Origin: Aureococcus anophagefferens
Taxonomy: Eukaryota > Sar > Pelagophyceae > Pelagomonadales > Pelagomonadaceae
Assembly (NCBI RefSeq): GCF_000186865.1
Contig: NW_008705587.1
Span: 14,602-78,601, forward strand
Length of the DNA stretch: 64,000 bases
Reading direction: 5' to 3'
Below, in pieces: positions 1-8,896 of this stretch (positions are counted from its first letter, which is position 1; the number at the start of each line of letters is the position of its first letter). The translations under genes were made by a program, and so were the position numbers. The notes under the pieces are model-generated. The model was not told the origin of the DNA. It did no database searches and saw nothing but the letters and a program-made list of their open reading frames with translations.

Positions 1-410
1 GCGTCGTCGCGCGGCGCGGCCCGCGGTCGCTCGCGATCACCGCGGCCAAGTCCATGGTCGAGACCGTCGCGGACCTGCGGCGGCCCGCGGACGACGACGA
101 CGACGTCAGCGACGGCGCGCCGGACGCGGTCGTTCTGTTCAATCCGGGCTACGGCCACCACTCGCTCAAGGCCGGGTGGACCGCGGCGCTCGACGCCGTC
201 GCGGCGTCGCGGGCGCCGGCGCTCTTCACGGCGCACAGCGCCGCGGACCTCGACCGGGATCTGGCGGCCCTCGACGCGCGCGGCCGCGGCCACGCGTTCC
301 TCGCGGCGCCGGCGTTGAACCCGTTCCGCTCGCGGAAGGTGCTGGCGGACCCGGAGGACCGCAGCCACCTGACCTGCGCCAACTACGCCGCCTACGTGCT
401 AAGGTCCTAG
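1..410 (+). CDS. MSS51 C-terminal-domain-like protein (3' end only)
   Basis: The reading frame is open from the left edge, so the gene begins outside the window. The ATG at 54 is internal to the open frame and is probably not the start. The visible residues include VVLFNPGYGHHSLKAGW, then a region with LFTAHSAADLDRDLAAL, then ALNPFRSRKVL. This pattern resembles the C-terminal domain shared by MSS51 and MYND-finger proteins of fungi, animals and stramenopiles, which often follows a zinc finger. The finger itself would lie upstream and cannot be seen. In MSS51 the family is tied to mitochondrial translation control, but most members are uncharacterised, so no function is claimed here. The stop at 408-410 is only 3 bp from the stop of the convergent neighbour. 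Confidence 0.6.
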   Translation, partial: VVARRGPRSLAITAAKSMVETVADLRRPADDDDDVSDGAPDAVVLFNPGYGHHSLKAGWTAALDAVAASRAPALFTAHSAADLDRDLAALDARGRGHAFLAAPALNPFRSRKVLADPEDRSHLTCANYAAYVLRS

Positions 411-413
411 TTT

Positions 414-1538
414 TTACTCCTCCGTCGGGTCACGGAACGGCGACCGCGAGCGCCAGGCCGCGCGCCGCTCCTCGACGGAGACGACCTCGAGGGTCCGCGC
501 CCAGCGGCGCTCCTCGAAGGATTCCGTCGTCGCGTAAAGGGCGGCCTTCTCCGCCGGCGAACGCGGCGACGCCGGCTCCGCGGCCGGGGGCGGCCTCGCG
601 ACGGACGGCGGCCTCGCGAGCGGCGGCGGCGGCGGCGGCGGCGGCTTCGCGACGGGCGCCGGCCTCGGAGAATCTGGCGCTTTCGCGACGGGCGGCGCTT
701 TCGCGACGGGCGGCGGCCTCAGGGACTCTGGGGATTTCGCGACGGGCGCCGGCCTCGCGACGGGCGCCGGCCTCGGGGACTCTGGCGATTTCGCGACGGG
801 CGCCGGCGGCGGCGACGGTTTCGCGACGGGCGGCGGTTTCGCGGGCTCCGGCGGCCTCGCGACCGCCGTCGCCGCGCGCGGCGCCGCGACGACCGGCTCC
901 GGCGCGACGACCGGGGCGGCGGGCTCCCCCGGCTCCGGCGACGGCGCCCGGTTCGGCGGCGGCGAGGACGGGTCGAAGTCGTCCACGTCCTCGCCGTAGG
1001 CCACGGACTCGTCGCCGAGCGACGAGGGATCGTCGTCGCTCTCGTCGCGGTCGTCGCCCATGATGAACGTGAGGCGGCACGGCCGCGGCGACTCCGCCAG
1101 GGTCCGCCGCAGGTCCACGAGCTTCGCCGGCGTCGCGTAGCACAGGAGGTCGCCGTCGACGCGGATCAACTCGTCGCCGCGCCGCACGACCTCGACCTTC
1201 GACCGCGTGACCGCGAAGTACGTGTAGGCGTCGCCGTCCTCGTAGGTGCCGAGGCCCACGTCGAAGCCCACGGCCTCGCCGTCGAGCAGCCACTCGTAGG
1301 CGAGGCCCACGCGGTCCATGGCGCGGATGTGGTCCTTCAGCACCTTAACGCGCGCGGCGTGCGCGGCGCGCTCGTCGGCCGTCTGGAGCGACTTCTCGAG
1401 GAAGCTCGACTCCTTCTTCGCCTCCGGGCTCTTGAAGGACTGCACCTTCTTGAGGGACGACGCGAAGGACGCGGACTTGCTCCCGCCGAAGAAGGCCGAG
1501 GCCATTTGCGACGACTTTTTTCGGCGGCGGCGATGCAT
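414..1538 (-). CDS. PDZ-like domain protein with proline-rich repeat tail
   Basis: A single-exon gene of 374 aa starting at the ATG at 1538; a second ATG 11 codons in (1505) could also be used. The N-terminus is basic (MHRRRRKKSS). Residues about 75-160 look like a PDZ-type fold, with the carboxylate-loop-like VGFDVGLG and then RRGDELIRVDGDLL, which is typical of the PDZ core. An acidic linker follows. About residues 190-330 are low-complexity repeats of the kind VAKSPESPRPAPVAKP. The end is charged (EERRAAWRSRSPFRDPTEE). It is probably a cytosolic scaffold or adaptor, inferred from the domain alone. The PDZ call is by eye from short motifs, and a generic disordered protein is the alternative. 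Confidence 0.6.
   Translation of the reverse strand: MHRRRRKKSSQMASAFFGGSKSASFASSLKKVQSFKSPEAKKESSFLEKSLQTADERAAHAARVKVLKDHIRAMDRVGLAYEWLLDGEAVGFDVGLGTYEDGDAYTYFAVTRSKVEVVRRGDELIRVDGDLLCYATPAKLVDLRRTLAESPRPCRLTFIMGDDRDESDDDPSSLGDESVAYGEDVDDFDPSSPPPNRAPSPEPGEPAAPVVAPEPVVAAPRAATAVARPPEPAKPPPVAKPSPPPAPVAKSPESPRPAPVARPAPVAKSPESLRPPPVAKAPPVAKAPDSPRPAPVAKPPPPPPPPLARPPSVARPPPAAEPASPRSPAEKAALYATTESFEERRWARTLEVVSVEERRAAWRSRSPFRDPTEE
600..840 (-). repeat. Proline/alanine-rich minisatellite inside the PDZ-like gene
   Basis: Imperfect repeats of about 30-50 bp built from a GCGACGGGCGCCGGCCTCG-like core. They encode VAKxPxSxRPAPVAKP units on the minus strand. The repeats keep the frame open and probably vary in length between strains. 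Confidence 0.7.
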
Positions 1539-2072
1539 GGTGTTCGACGTCCGAGGTTTCGCCAGATCTCCGCGGACGACGGCCTGCTCACGGGGCGCCG
1601 GCGGCGCGGACGAAAACCGGCCTCTGCTTGGCGGGCGGCGCCGCCGAGAGGCCGCGTGGACGTGCTCGATTTCTCACCGCAAGGGCGTCGCCAATCCACG
1701 GCGGCCATTGATTCACACGCCTATTCACGCACCAGCTCCGAAGGCTCTCCGACGCGCCTTCCTCGGAATGAACACCGAGACGACAACGAAAAAAAACAAG
1801 TCGCGGGATGATGTTTACTTAGTAAAAAGAACAGTGATCTGGGGGTTGGCGGGTGGGGGGCGGCGGACGCGGCGCGCGGGGGGAGCGCGAAGTGGAGCGC
1901 GGGGGCGCGTCCGCGGCGCGGGGGCGCGTCCGCGGCGCGGCGGCGCGCCCGCGCGGTGCGGACGCGGCGGCGTTGGGATTCAGGGGATGTCGGGCGCCGA
2001 CGGGGGCGCGGGGGCGGGGCGGTCGGTGCGGCGCGAGGGGCGGGGGCCGAGTCCGGGGACTCGCCGGCGGCC
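1539..2072. other. Intergenic interval with a GC-rich direct repeat
   Basis: About 530 bp between two minus-strand genes. It holds the promoter and 5' UTR side of the PDZ-like gene and the 3' UTR side of the cold-shock gene. A 20-bp direct repeat, GGGGCGCGTCCGCGGCGCGG, occurs back to back at about 1902-1941. An AT-rich patch (TTTACTTAGTAAAAAGAAC) lies at about 1813-1831. No credible gene is seen here. Confidence 0.5.
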
Positions 2073-3146
2073 TCACTCGTCCGCGGGCGGCACGAACGGC
2101 GGCGCCTTGGACGAGAGCTTCGGCGAGCTCACGTCCTTGGGCTCGCCCGGCGACGCCTCGGCGTCGACGGGCGCCTCGGCGGCGCCGTCCGCGGGCGCCG
2201 CGGCGGCGTCGGCGCCGCCGCCGTTCTCGCCGGCGCCGTTCTCGCCGGCGGCGGCGCCGGCCTCGTCGCCGGTCGCGGCGGCGTCGGCGGCGGCGGCGGC
2301 GGCGGCGGCGGACTCGGCGGTGACGGCGGGCGCGCCGTAGGCGACGCCGTTGGCCTGCGGGTAGTAGGCCTGGGGCTGGTAGTAGGCGCCGTACTGCTGC
2401 TGGTAGGCCGCGAGCTGCTGCTGGTACTCGTAGACGGCGGTCGGGTCGCCGTAGGCCTGCTGGTAGGCGGCGTAGTACTGGGCCATCTGCTGGTTGTACT
2501 GGGCGACGGCGTCGGCCGCGTGGCGGCCGCTGGGCTGGCGGCCGCCGCGGCCGCCGCGCGGCGTGCCCCCGGGCGACGAGCCGCCCTTGCCGCCCGCGCC
2601 GCCGCGGCCGACGCCGCCGCGGCCCCGCCGGCTGCGGCCCCGCGCGCCGCCGGGCGCGTTCGGGTCGTAGGGCTCGCCGGCCTCGCGCCGCCGCCGCGGC
2701 GCGCCGCCGTCGCCGCCGTCGCCGCCGCGGTGCTCGCCGGCCTCGAGGAGCACCGCGTCGACGCACTTGAGCCGGTCGCGGTACTCGGCGACCTGGTAGG
2801 TGACGCGGTCGCCCATGTCGACCCACTCCTCGCCGGCCCGCATGTCCGTCGCGTGGAGGAAGACGTCGTCGCCGTCGCCGCCGGGGAGCGCGTCCGCGGG
2901 GCGCACGAACGCGTACTTGGGCTTGATGGTCACGATGGTGCCCACGTAGCGCCGGCCCTGCTCGGGCACGGCCGCGGCCGCGGACCCGAAGTTCGCCACG
3001 GCCTGGAGGGGCGCCTCCCCGCGCGCGTTCTTGTCGTACAAACCCGCGGCCGCCTCGCCGGGCGTCGGGTCGCGCCGGAGCTCGGGGAGCGCCTTGTCGA
3101 CGGCGCCCATGTCGAGGGTCGCGGCCGCGGCCTCGGGGACGGCCAT
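2073..3146 (-). CDS. Cold-shock-domain RNA-binding protein with RGG and Q/Y-rich tail
   Basis: Single exon of 357 aa starting at MAVPEAAAATL (ATG at 3146). The frame stays open upstream of this ATG, but that stretch looks like an untranslated leader. Residues about 64-140 form a cold-shock domain: RRYVGTIVTIKPKYAFVRP, then DVFLHATDM and GDRVTYQVAEYRDRLKCVDAV. An Arg/Gly-rich stretch follows (GGARGRSRRGRGG, GGRGGRQ), typical of RGG RNA-binding tails. Next comes a Gln/Tyr-rich, prion-like segment (QYNQQMAQYYAAYQQAYGD, YQQQLAAYQQQYGAYY) and an Ala-rich end. The family binds single-stranded RNA and DNA in mRNA storage, translation control and stress granules. The domain order suggests a phase-separating mRNP protein. 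Domain identity is strong; the cellular role is inferred. Confidence 0.88.
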   Translation of the reverse strand: MAVPEAAAATLDMGAVDKALPELRRDPTPGEAAAGLYDKNARGEAPLQAVANFGSAAAAVPEQGRRYVGTIVTIKPKYAFVRPADALPGGDGDDVFLHATDMRAGEEWVDMGDRVTYQVAEYRDRLKCVDAVLLEAGEHRGGDGGDGGAPRRRREAGEPYDPNAPGGARGRSRRGRGGVGRGGAGGKGGSSPGGTPRGGRGGRQPSGRHAADAVAQYNQQMAQYYAAYQQAYGDPTAVYEYQQQLAAYQQQYGAYYQPQAYYPQANGVAYGAPAVTAESAAAAAAAADAAATGDEAGAAAGENGAGENGGGADAAAAPADGAAEAPVDAEASPGEPKDVSSPKLSSKAPPFVPPADE

Positions 3147-3484
3147 CTTTTCCGTGTGGGGGTGATAAAAAAGGCCGCGGCGCGGCGAGCGGTGGCGAGT
3201 CGGGTCGACGGTCGCGCTCGGCGACGACGGCTCGCTGCGAGGAAAAATAGACCCGTCGAAGGAGGGGTCGTACGCGGCGACGACGGCTCTCGCGCGGGAG
3301 CGGTGTGAGGGTGTAAGGGGTGAGTCGGCGACGGCTCCGACTCGGGTCGGCAGTCGATATTGCGCAACAGATCGGCGAGGACCCCGGGCCGCCAGAGCAC
3401 GCTCCGACGCGCGACGCGGGCCCCAGACCCCAGGCCAGCCTCCAGAGACTACCCCGGCCAGAGAATCCCCCAACTCCCACCTTC
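3147..3484. promoter_or_regulatory. Upstream region and 5' leader of the cold-shock gene
   Basis: 338 bp between the cold-shock gene start and the 3' end of the O-fucosyltransferase-like gene, both on the minus strand. No coding signal is convincing. The half next to the start is locally less GC-rich (runs such as GGTGATAAAAAAGG), as expected of a leader. No recognisable core promoter element is claimed. Confidence 0.35.
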
Positions 3485-4653
3485 TTACGTCGGCGCCTTC
3501 TGCTTCTTCCGCCGCCTGTTGCGCTTCGACGGCACGTCGAGGGGCTTCATGTTCCTCTTGTGCCGCGCGTCGCGGTCGAGGGACACGGTCGCGGACCACG
3601 TCGACCGCGCGGAGGGCGAGAACGCGTGGGCAGTGGCGCAGATCTCCTGCTCGACGAGGGATACGTCGAAGGGCAGGAGGGGCTCGTCGGGCGCGACCGC
3701 GGCGGCCATGGCCTCGACCGTGGACGCGGTCTTCGCGTCGAGGCCGCGGCCGCGGATCGCGTCGAGTAGGATCGCGGGCTCGCCGGCGACGTCCGGCGCG
3801 CCCTGGCCCGCGTGGGCGAGGTAGACGCGCGTCGCGCCGGCGCTCGCGGCCGCGGCGAGCACGGCCTCGAGGACCTCGGCCGTCGTCACAGTGCCGCCGG
3901 GCGTCGGGCAGACGACGTAGCGCGCGCCGGCCTCGCAGCCGAGCTCCGTCGACTCGCGGCGCACCTACGCGAGGGGTCTCTTCGTAAACACATAAAAGCA
4001 GAGCGAAAACGCACGTGGACCGCCAGGAGCGGCTCGACGTCGTCCTCGGCGTCGCCGAAGAGCGCCCGCCGCGCGCGATCCGCGTAGCGCCGCACGCGGT
4101 CGCTGCGCACGCGGAGCGCCGCCGCGCGTAGGAGCAGTTGCCGCTCGCCGTCGATGACGAAGAGGGGCGCGACGCAGACGAACGTCGCGTCGCGGAGGCC
4201 CCCGCCCTCGAACTGGCGGCGGACGTCGTCCGCGCGGCTGTGGGCCTTGACGACGGACTTCTTCCCCGGCTTCCCGTCGAGCCCGAGCTGCGCGAGGGCC
4301 CGCGCGAGGCGGTCCTTGGGCAGCGGGCTCGCGAGCACGCTCCACGGCCGCTTCCGCTCCCAGAGCTCGCGCGTCGCGGCGTCGACGATCGCCGCGCGGC
4401 CGCTGGCGAGCAGCGGCGCGCGGTCGAAGACGGCCTCGAAGGGCACCATGTCCGACGACGAGTCGTCGCGGTACCAGCGCGAGAAGTGCGACGGCAGCAG
4501 CAGCGTGCGGCCCGTGACCTCCGCCAGCGCCGTCGCCTCCAGCAGGCCGTCGAACTGGTTGTTCGGCCCGTAGGTCAGCAGCGGCACGAGGTACTTTTCG
4601 CCGTCGCCGCGCGCGACGGTGGCGAGCAACGCCGCGACGGCGATGCTGCGCAT
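3485..4653 (-). CDS. Protein O-fucosyltransferase-like glycosyltransferase
   Basis: Two exons, 4653-4015 and 3964-3485, joined in phase 0 across a 50-bp GT-AG intron (4014-3965), give 372 aa. The N-terminus MRSIAVAALLATVARG is a signal peptide. The body shows LVPLLTYGPNNQFDGLLEA near the start (the GDP-fucose O-fucosyltransferase GxxNQF-type motif). LLAVHVRRES spans the splice and matches the family's HxRxxD-like sugar-nucleotide motif. Near the end SLVEQEICATAHAFSP precedes STWSATV, the conserved C-terminal Ser-Thr-Trp-Ser region. Such enzymes transfer fucose from GDP-fucose to Ser/Thr in the ER or Golgi. The C-terminus KRNRRRKKQKAPT is very basic. The acceptor is unknown. Exon 2 begins with GTGCG, the same bases as the intron start. 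Confidence 0.75.
3965..4014 (-). other. 50-bp intron with direct repeat at its ends
   Basis: On the minus strand the intron starts GTGCGTTTTC and ends GCGTAG. The next exon again begins GTGCG, so a 5-bp direct repeat brackets it. Removal restores VHVRRES in frame. It is short, as are most introns in this window. Confidence 0.75.
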
Positions 4654-4747
4654 GCTCTATGCGATTCGGAGAGGCATCACCATCGGCAGCCCTTGAAGGT
4701 TCAATGTGGTTATTGCAGCCCGCGTAAAAGCATGGGCTAGCCGTGCG
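4654..4747. promoter_or_regulatory. Shared divergent promoter
   Basis: 94 bp separate the start codons of the O-fucosyltransferase-like gene (minus) and the exostosin-like gene (plus), so both must be driven from this stretch or from within their own leaders. No specific element is recognised. Confidence 0.4.
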
Positions 4748-5848
4748 ATGCGCGGCCTCGCCGCCGCCGTCCTTGCCATCTACGCCAACGCGTCGCCGCT
4801 GTCCGACGCGCTCGACGACAATCGACCCATCCTCGACGTCCTCGCCGCCGCGACGCCGCCGCCGCGTGCGCCGTCCCCGTACGAGGCGCGCGTCTTCGCC
4901 GCGTGCCGCAAGCTCCACGGCCTCGTCGACGCGCATCCCATGGAGCGCGCGCTGCTCGCGCTCGCGCCGCGCGCGCCGGGCTGGGTGCACGTGCCGATCC
5001 CCTGGCACGAGCTCGCCGACCCGAACCACGCGGGCGCGCGGCAGCGCAAACTCGCGGACGCGACGAAGCAGCTCTGGCGCGCGCTCGACTTCGACGCCCA
5101 CCGCCACTTCTCCGTCCTCGTCCAGATGCACGTCGAGCAGGTGCGCGCCTCCTTCGCGAAGCGCGCGGACGGCTGGGTGCCCGACTTCGCCCGGGTGCTC
5201 GTCTTCGACACGCGTCTTACGGCGCTCGGCTCGACGCTCGCGTTCCGCGGCGCGGAGCTGCCGGGCGCCGCCCTCGGCCGCGTGCCGGTGCCGCTCCTCG
5301 GGCACGCGCTGGACGACGACGGCGACGTCGCCCGGGCCGCCGGGTCGTCGCTCTTCTGGGCCGGGGGCTGCCACGCGCGCGTGCGCTGCTTCTTGGAAGG
5401 CCTGGGCCCCGGCGTGCGGCCCTGCGGCGACACCATCGACGCGGCGGCCTTCCGCGCGGGACTCCGCGACGCCGCCTGGGCGCTGGCGCCGCGGGGCACG
5501 ATGCACGCGACGTTCATGCTCGCGGCGGCCGTCCGCCACGGCGCGCTTCCCGTCTACGTCGGCGACGACACGCCGGCCTGCGTCAGCCGCGCGACGTGCT
5601 GCGACCGCGTCTTTCGGTTGCGGCGGTCGCGCGATGCCGCGGCGTTCCTGCCCTACGGCGACCTGGGGCTCGCGTGGCGGGAGATGGGGCTCGTCGTCGA
5701 CGCGGCGGACGCGGCGGAGATCCCGGCGATGGTCGCGAACGCGAGCGACCTCGCGGGGCGACGGCGGCGCTTGGACGTGGCGCAGGCGCTCTTCAGCCAC
5801 CGAGGGGTCGCGGCCTACGTCGCCTGGAAGCTGGGGCGGGAGCGGTAA
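4748..5848 (+). CDS. Exostosin-like glycosyltransferase (GT47-type)
   Basis: Single exon of 366 aa from the ATG at 4748; the open frame upstream lacks a better ATG. The N-terminus MRGLAAAVLAIYANASP reads as a signal peptide or anchor. Motifs of the exostosin family are visible: GWVHVPIPWHEL (the YxxPFY-like region), then ALAPRGTMHATFMLAAAVR followed by GALPVYVGDD. The last two correspond to the family's sugar-nucleotide-binding half, in which a Pro-Arg-Gly motif precedes a basin of small residues and PVxVxDD. Enzymes of this fold build cell-surface polysaccharides in the Golgi; donor and acceptor cannot be read from sequence. It is divergently paired with another secretory glycosyltransferase. 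A second exostosin-like gene lies at 18968-20416. Confidence 0.65.
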   Translation: MRGLAAAVLAIYANASPLSDALDDNRPILDVLAAATPPPRAPSPYEARVFAACRKLHGLVDAHPMERALLALAPRAPGWVHVPIPWHELADPNHAGARQRKLADATKQLWRALDFDAHRHFSVLVQMHVEQVRASFAKRADGWVPDFARVLVFDTRLTALGSTLAFRGAELPGAALGRVPVPLLGHALDDDGDVARAAGSSLFWAGGCHARVRCFLEGLGPGVRPCGDTIDAAAFRAGLRDAAWALAPRGTMHATFMLAAAVRHGALPVYVGDDTPACVSRATCCDRVFRLRRSRDAAAFLPYGDLGLAWREMGLVVDAADAAEIPAMVANASDLAGRRRRLDVAQALFSHRGVAAYVAWKLGRER

Positions 5849-5946
5849 TATGGTGTGTGATGGCCGCGGACGCAGGACGCCATCGGCGGTCGGCGTCGAC
5901 GGCGACCTTGAACAACGGGGAACAAGCTCGAGCCGCATCACACGTA

Positions 5947-6687
5947 ATGGCGACGATCTCGCACCCACCGAGGCCACGGCGCCTCGCGCTGCTCGCGCTG
6001 TCGTGCACGCTCACGACGTCGTCGGCGCGGTCCGGTGCGCGCCTGAGCCCGCCGCCGCGCTGGCTCGGCACCGCGGGCGGGAGACGACGCGCCACGGCCC
6101 GCGCCGCGGCGCTCGCGGTCGTGCGCGGCGGCAGCTACGAGAACGACTTCTACGAGGACGAGTGGAGCAGCGAGGCCTACGTGCAGGGCGACGCCTACGA
6201 CTACGCGCGGCCGCCGCTCGACCGGCCCAAGGAGAATCCGCTCGACCTCTCCGGCCTCGGCGGTTTCGTGCCCGACCGGAAGACGGGGCTCATCATGTGC
6301 GCCGCCGGCGCGGCGTCGACGATGCTCGGCGTGTCGCTCTTCTTCGAGAAGAACCTCATCCGGTTGGGGAACGTGCTGCTCGTCGCGGGCGCGCCGATCG
6401 TCGTCGGCCCCCAGCGCGCGTCGCGCTACGTGCTCAACCCGGCCAAACTCCGCGGCAGCCTCTGCTTCGCCTGCGGCTTCATGCTCATCCTCAGCGGCCA
6501 CCCGCTCCTGGGCATCGTCGTCGAGATCTTCGGCTTCCTGAACCTGTTCGGGAACCTGTTCCCGCTCTTCACGGCCATGTTCAAGAACCTGCCCTTCGTC
6601 CAGCAGTTCGCGTCGGGCGGCGGCGGCGGGCCGGCGTTGCCGCCCGACGCGTACGATGCGGGCGGCGGCGGCGACTACGGGTACTAG
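5947..6687 (+). CDS. GOT1/SFT2-type vesicle transport membrane protein
   Basis: 246 aa from the ATG at 5947. A hydrophobic N-terminus (LALLALSCTLTTSS) and an acidic, Tyr-rich linker precede a compact four-helix membrane domain beginning near residue 110. The core reads DRKTGLIMCAAGAASTMLG, then FFEKNLIRLGNVLLVAGAP, then LLGIVVEIFGFLNLFGNLF. This is the GOT1 signature of four short hydrophobic segments with a GF.LF..F.P turn. GOT1 acts in ER-Golgi and Golgi vesicle transport. The roughly 100-residue N-terminal extension is absent from typical GOT1 proteins (about 140 aa) and contains RAAALAVVRGG. It could be a targeting peptide. The C-terminus is Gly-rich (GGGGGPALP). Confidence 0.8.
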   Translation: MATISHPPRPRRLALLALSCTLTTSSARSGARLSPPPRWLGTAGGRRRATARAAALAVVRGGSYENDFYEDEWSSEAYVQGDAYDYARPPLDRPKENPLDLSGLGGFVPDRKTGLIMCAAGAASTMLGVSLFFEKNLIRLGNVLLVAGAPIVVGPQRASRYVLNPAKLRGSLCFACGFMLILSGHPLLGIVVEIFGFLNLFGNLFPLFTAMFKNLPFVQQFASGGGGGPALPPDAYDAGGGGDYGY

Positions 6688-6767
6688 GGCGGGGGGCCTA
6701 AAAAATTCACCACGGGCCGGGCCCGTGCCACGGCGAGATAGATAAGCTGCTGTTAAAAGGCGGCGCC

Positions 6768-8723
6768 CTACGTCCGGCGCTCGTTCTGCGGGTTCACCGT
6801 CGGCGCGAAGGTCGGGCTCGGGTACTCCACGGTGAAGGTGTGGTTGTTCGAGCAGCCGGGCCAGTAGGAGAGCGAGTTGTAGACGTAGGTCAGGTCCGGC
6901 GAGTTCGGCGCCGTGAGCTCGTAGAACTCCTCGTTCGTGTAGAGGCCGACCTGCGTGTCCGTGAGGGACGCGTAGGGCAGGAGGTCGTCGGCCTTGTGGC
7001 CCGGGCACGTGTCCCGCCGGCACACGGGCATGGACGTGACGTCCGTCGCGTCGACCTGGCTCCAGTCGCAGACGACGTGCGTGTCCGAGCCCTCGTGCGT
7101 CTGGTGCTCGTAGCCCCAGGTCGCGTCGAGCGTGATGTTGCCCGTCTCGTTGAGGAGGCGCACGTACTGGAGGAACCGCTCCGCGTTGCCGTGGAGCGGC
7201 CAGAAGATGGGGTCCTGCGGCGCGGCGCTCGTGAACATCTCGCCGGGCAGCCCCACGGCGCAGAGCTTGTCCAGCAGGTCGTCGTAGGTCACGTTGTAGG
7301 GCGACGTCAGGGGCTGGTCCGTGAAGACGTCGTTGACGTTGTCGTCGGACCAGAGCTCGAGCACGCCCGCCTTGTTCAGTAATTCGTACGCGGAGCCGGC
7401 GCGTTCGACGATCGCGTCCGGGCAGTCGCAGCGGCAGTCGGACACGGGCGTGTCGTCGGAGCAGACGTCCGGGCATCGAACGAACCCCTGGCGCCAGAGA
7501 AACTTGGACAGGAGCAGGAACTGGTCCGGGTCGCCCTCGGACTCGGCGACGCGGCGCCACTCGTCGCCGTCGTCGCCCCAGAGGCCCCCGACCATGAGGT
7601 GCACGGGCCCGTGGAGCTCGCCGTTGAGGGCCATGACGATGTCGGCGTAGGACGCCTCGGGCACGACGTACTCCTGGAACTGGGTGCACGACGGCAGGGA
7701 CGTGAAGGAGTCGTACTTGTCGCCCATGACGTACGACGACCGCATGACGAAGGGCACCTTGTTCACGTTCCAGGGGCTCCGCAGCAGCCCGTAGGGGTTC
7801 GTGATGTTCATGTAGCCCGCGTTGCGCGCGTTCATGACCGGCGTGAAGGCGAAGCGGCCCTGGTCGACGATGTGGTCGTCGTTGCTCAGGCTGTCGATGT
7901 TGCCGAACCAACCCTCGTCGAAGATCTTCGAGAGGTACCACTCCTCGCCGAGCTTGCGCTCGTCGAGCGTGTAGTCCCAGTAGTGCGCCGCCACCGTCGG
8001 GTCCACGGACCGGAGGGCGTTCTCGAACTGCCAGGTGATGCCGATGTGGTGGTTCGCGAAGCCCGCGTCGTCGTGCCAGTGGTCGCACGACCGGTCCGCG
8101 GCGCCGAAGAGGTGCTCGCGCACGAGCCAGTTGGCGCTGTAGAACTTGGGCCCGAACGTCGCCTGGCCCTCGGCGTCGCTCAGCGCGTAGAGCGTGAAGA
8201 CCGCGCCGAAGTACGCGTCGCGCTCCGCGTCCGTGAGCTCCCGCAATTCGCGGCGGACGACGCGCGCGGTGACCTCGAAGCTCTTCGCGTCGCCGTTCTG
8301 GAAGCGCACGACGACGACGTGCGTGCCGATGTTCGCGAAGGCGACCTCGACCTCGCTCGACGTCACGTTCGACACCTGGGCGCCGTCGACCTCCCAGTGC
8401 GCGCGCTCCGTCGACGGGTAGAGGCTCAGGAGCGTCCGCTGCGACACGTCCACGAGGTAGTCGAAGTCGTACTGGCCGTCGCCGATGGGGCGGCCGAGCC
8501 GGCGCTCGTAGGGCGACGACACGAGCAGCTCCACGTCCGCCGTCCGGTCCGAGGACGACGTCGCACTGGCCACGCCGACGAGGGCCGCCGGCGACCGCCG
8601 GGCGGCGCTCCGGCCGACGGCGACGGCGCCGAGGGCGACGAGGGCCAGGGCGAGCGTAAACCGGGCCTTTGGCCTCGCGGGGCCGGACTCCGCGTCCACG
8701 GCGACGTAGCCCGCGCGGCTCAT
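6768..8723 (-). CDS. Membrane-anchored tyrosinase (type-3 copper oxidase)
   Basis: Single exon of 651 aa from the ATG at 8723. A short cytosolic N-terminus is followed by one transmembrane helix at about residues 22-38 (FTLALALVALGAVAV), giving a type II or signal-anchor topology. CuA histidines lie around residues 204-226 (REHLFG, CDHWHDDAGFANHHIG), followed by the tyrosinase pattern FENALRSVDPTVAAHYWDYT. The second half has HGPVHLMVGG and then DPIFWPLHGNAERFLQY, the CuB site. Several Cys (CPDVC, CRCDC) and NxT/S sites fit an extracytoplasmic catalytic domain. Tyrosinases oxidise phenols to quinones using O2. The substrate here is unknown. An N-terminal region of about 150 residues before the CuA site looks beta-rich (DVELLVSSPYERRLG). 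Confidence 0.85.
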   Translation of the reverse strand: MSRAGYVAVDAESGPARPKARFTLALALVALGAVAVGRSAARRSPAALVGVASATSSSDRTADVELLVSSPYERRLGRPIGDGQYDFDYLVDVSQRTLLSLYPSTERAHWEVDGAQVSNVTSSEVEVAFANIGTHVVVVRFQNGDAKSFEVTARVVRRELRELTDAERDAYFGAVFTLYALSDAEGQATFGPKFYSANWLVREHLFGAADRSCDHWHDDAGFANHHIGITWQFENALRSVDPTVAAHYWDYTLDERKLGEEWYLSKIFDEGWFGNIDSLSNDDHIVDQGRFAFTPVMNARNAGYMNITNPYGLLRSPWNVNKVPFVMRSSYVMGDKYDSFTSLPSCTQFQEYVVPEASYADIVMALNGELHGPVHLMVGGLWGDDGDEWRRVAESEGDPDQFLLLSKFLWRQGFVRCPDVCSDDTPVSDCRCDCPDAIVERAGSAYELLNKAGVLELWSDDNVNDVFTDQPLTSPYNVTYDDLLDKLCAVGLPGEMFTSAAPQDPIFWPLHGNAERFLQYVRLLNETGNITLDATWGYEHQTHEGSDTHVVCDWSQVDATDVTSMPVCRRDTCPGHKADDLLPYASLTDTQVGLYTNEEFYELTAPNSPDLTYVYNSLSYWPGCSNNHTFTVEYPSPTFAPTVNPQNERRT

Positions 8724-8837
8724 CGTGGCAGCCCCGACCGCCTGCGCCAGCCAAAATGAGTATAGATCTACCCGAGAAGCACTTCAACGTGTCCGGGCAG
8801 GTCGAACTTTACCGCATATCCCTACGACGCCGGAGAC

Positions 8838-8872
8838 TATTATTATTATTATTATTATTAAGTTATTATTTA
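8838..8872. repeat. (TTA)n microsatellite
   Basis: A run of TAT/TTA triplets, interrupted once by AAG, lies in the gap between the tyrosinase start and the 3' end of the phosphatase gene. It is conspicuous because the surroundings are over 65% GC. Confidence 0.9.
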
Positions 8873-8896
8873 GCGTCGGAGAAGCCGCATGCACAA

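Noticed and set aside
1819..3480. Long Arg/Pro-rich open frames antisense or shifted to the cold-shock gene and others
   Set aside because: In this GC-rich sequence non-coding frames stay open. They lack motifs, have runs of Arg/Ala/Pro and overlap better supported genes. The same holds for many frames across the window.
4706..4747. GTG start for the exostosin-like gene
   Set aside because: Eukaryotic initiation at GTG is unlikely. The ATG at 4748 gives a good signal peptide. Similar non-ATG extensions were trimmed for the genes at 22452, 26232, 35923, 38110, 48334, 52450, 57271 and 60977.
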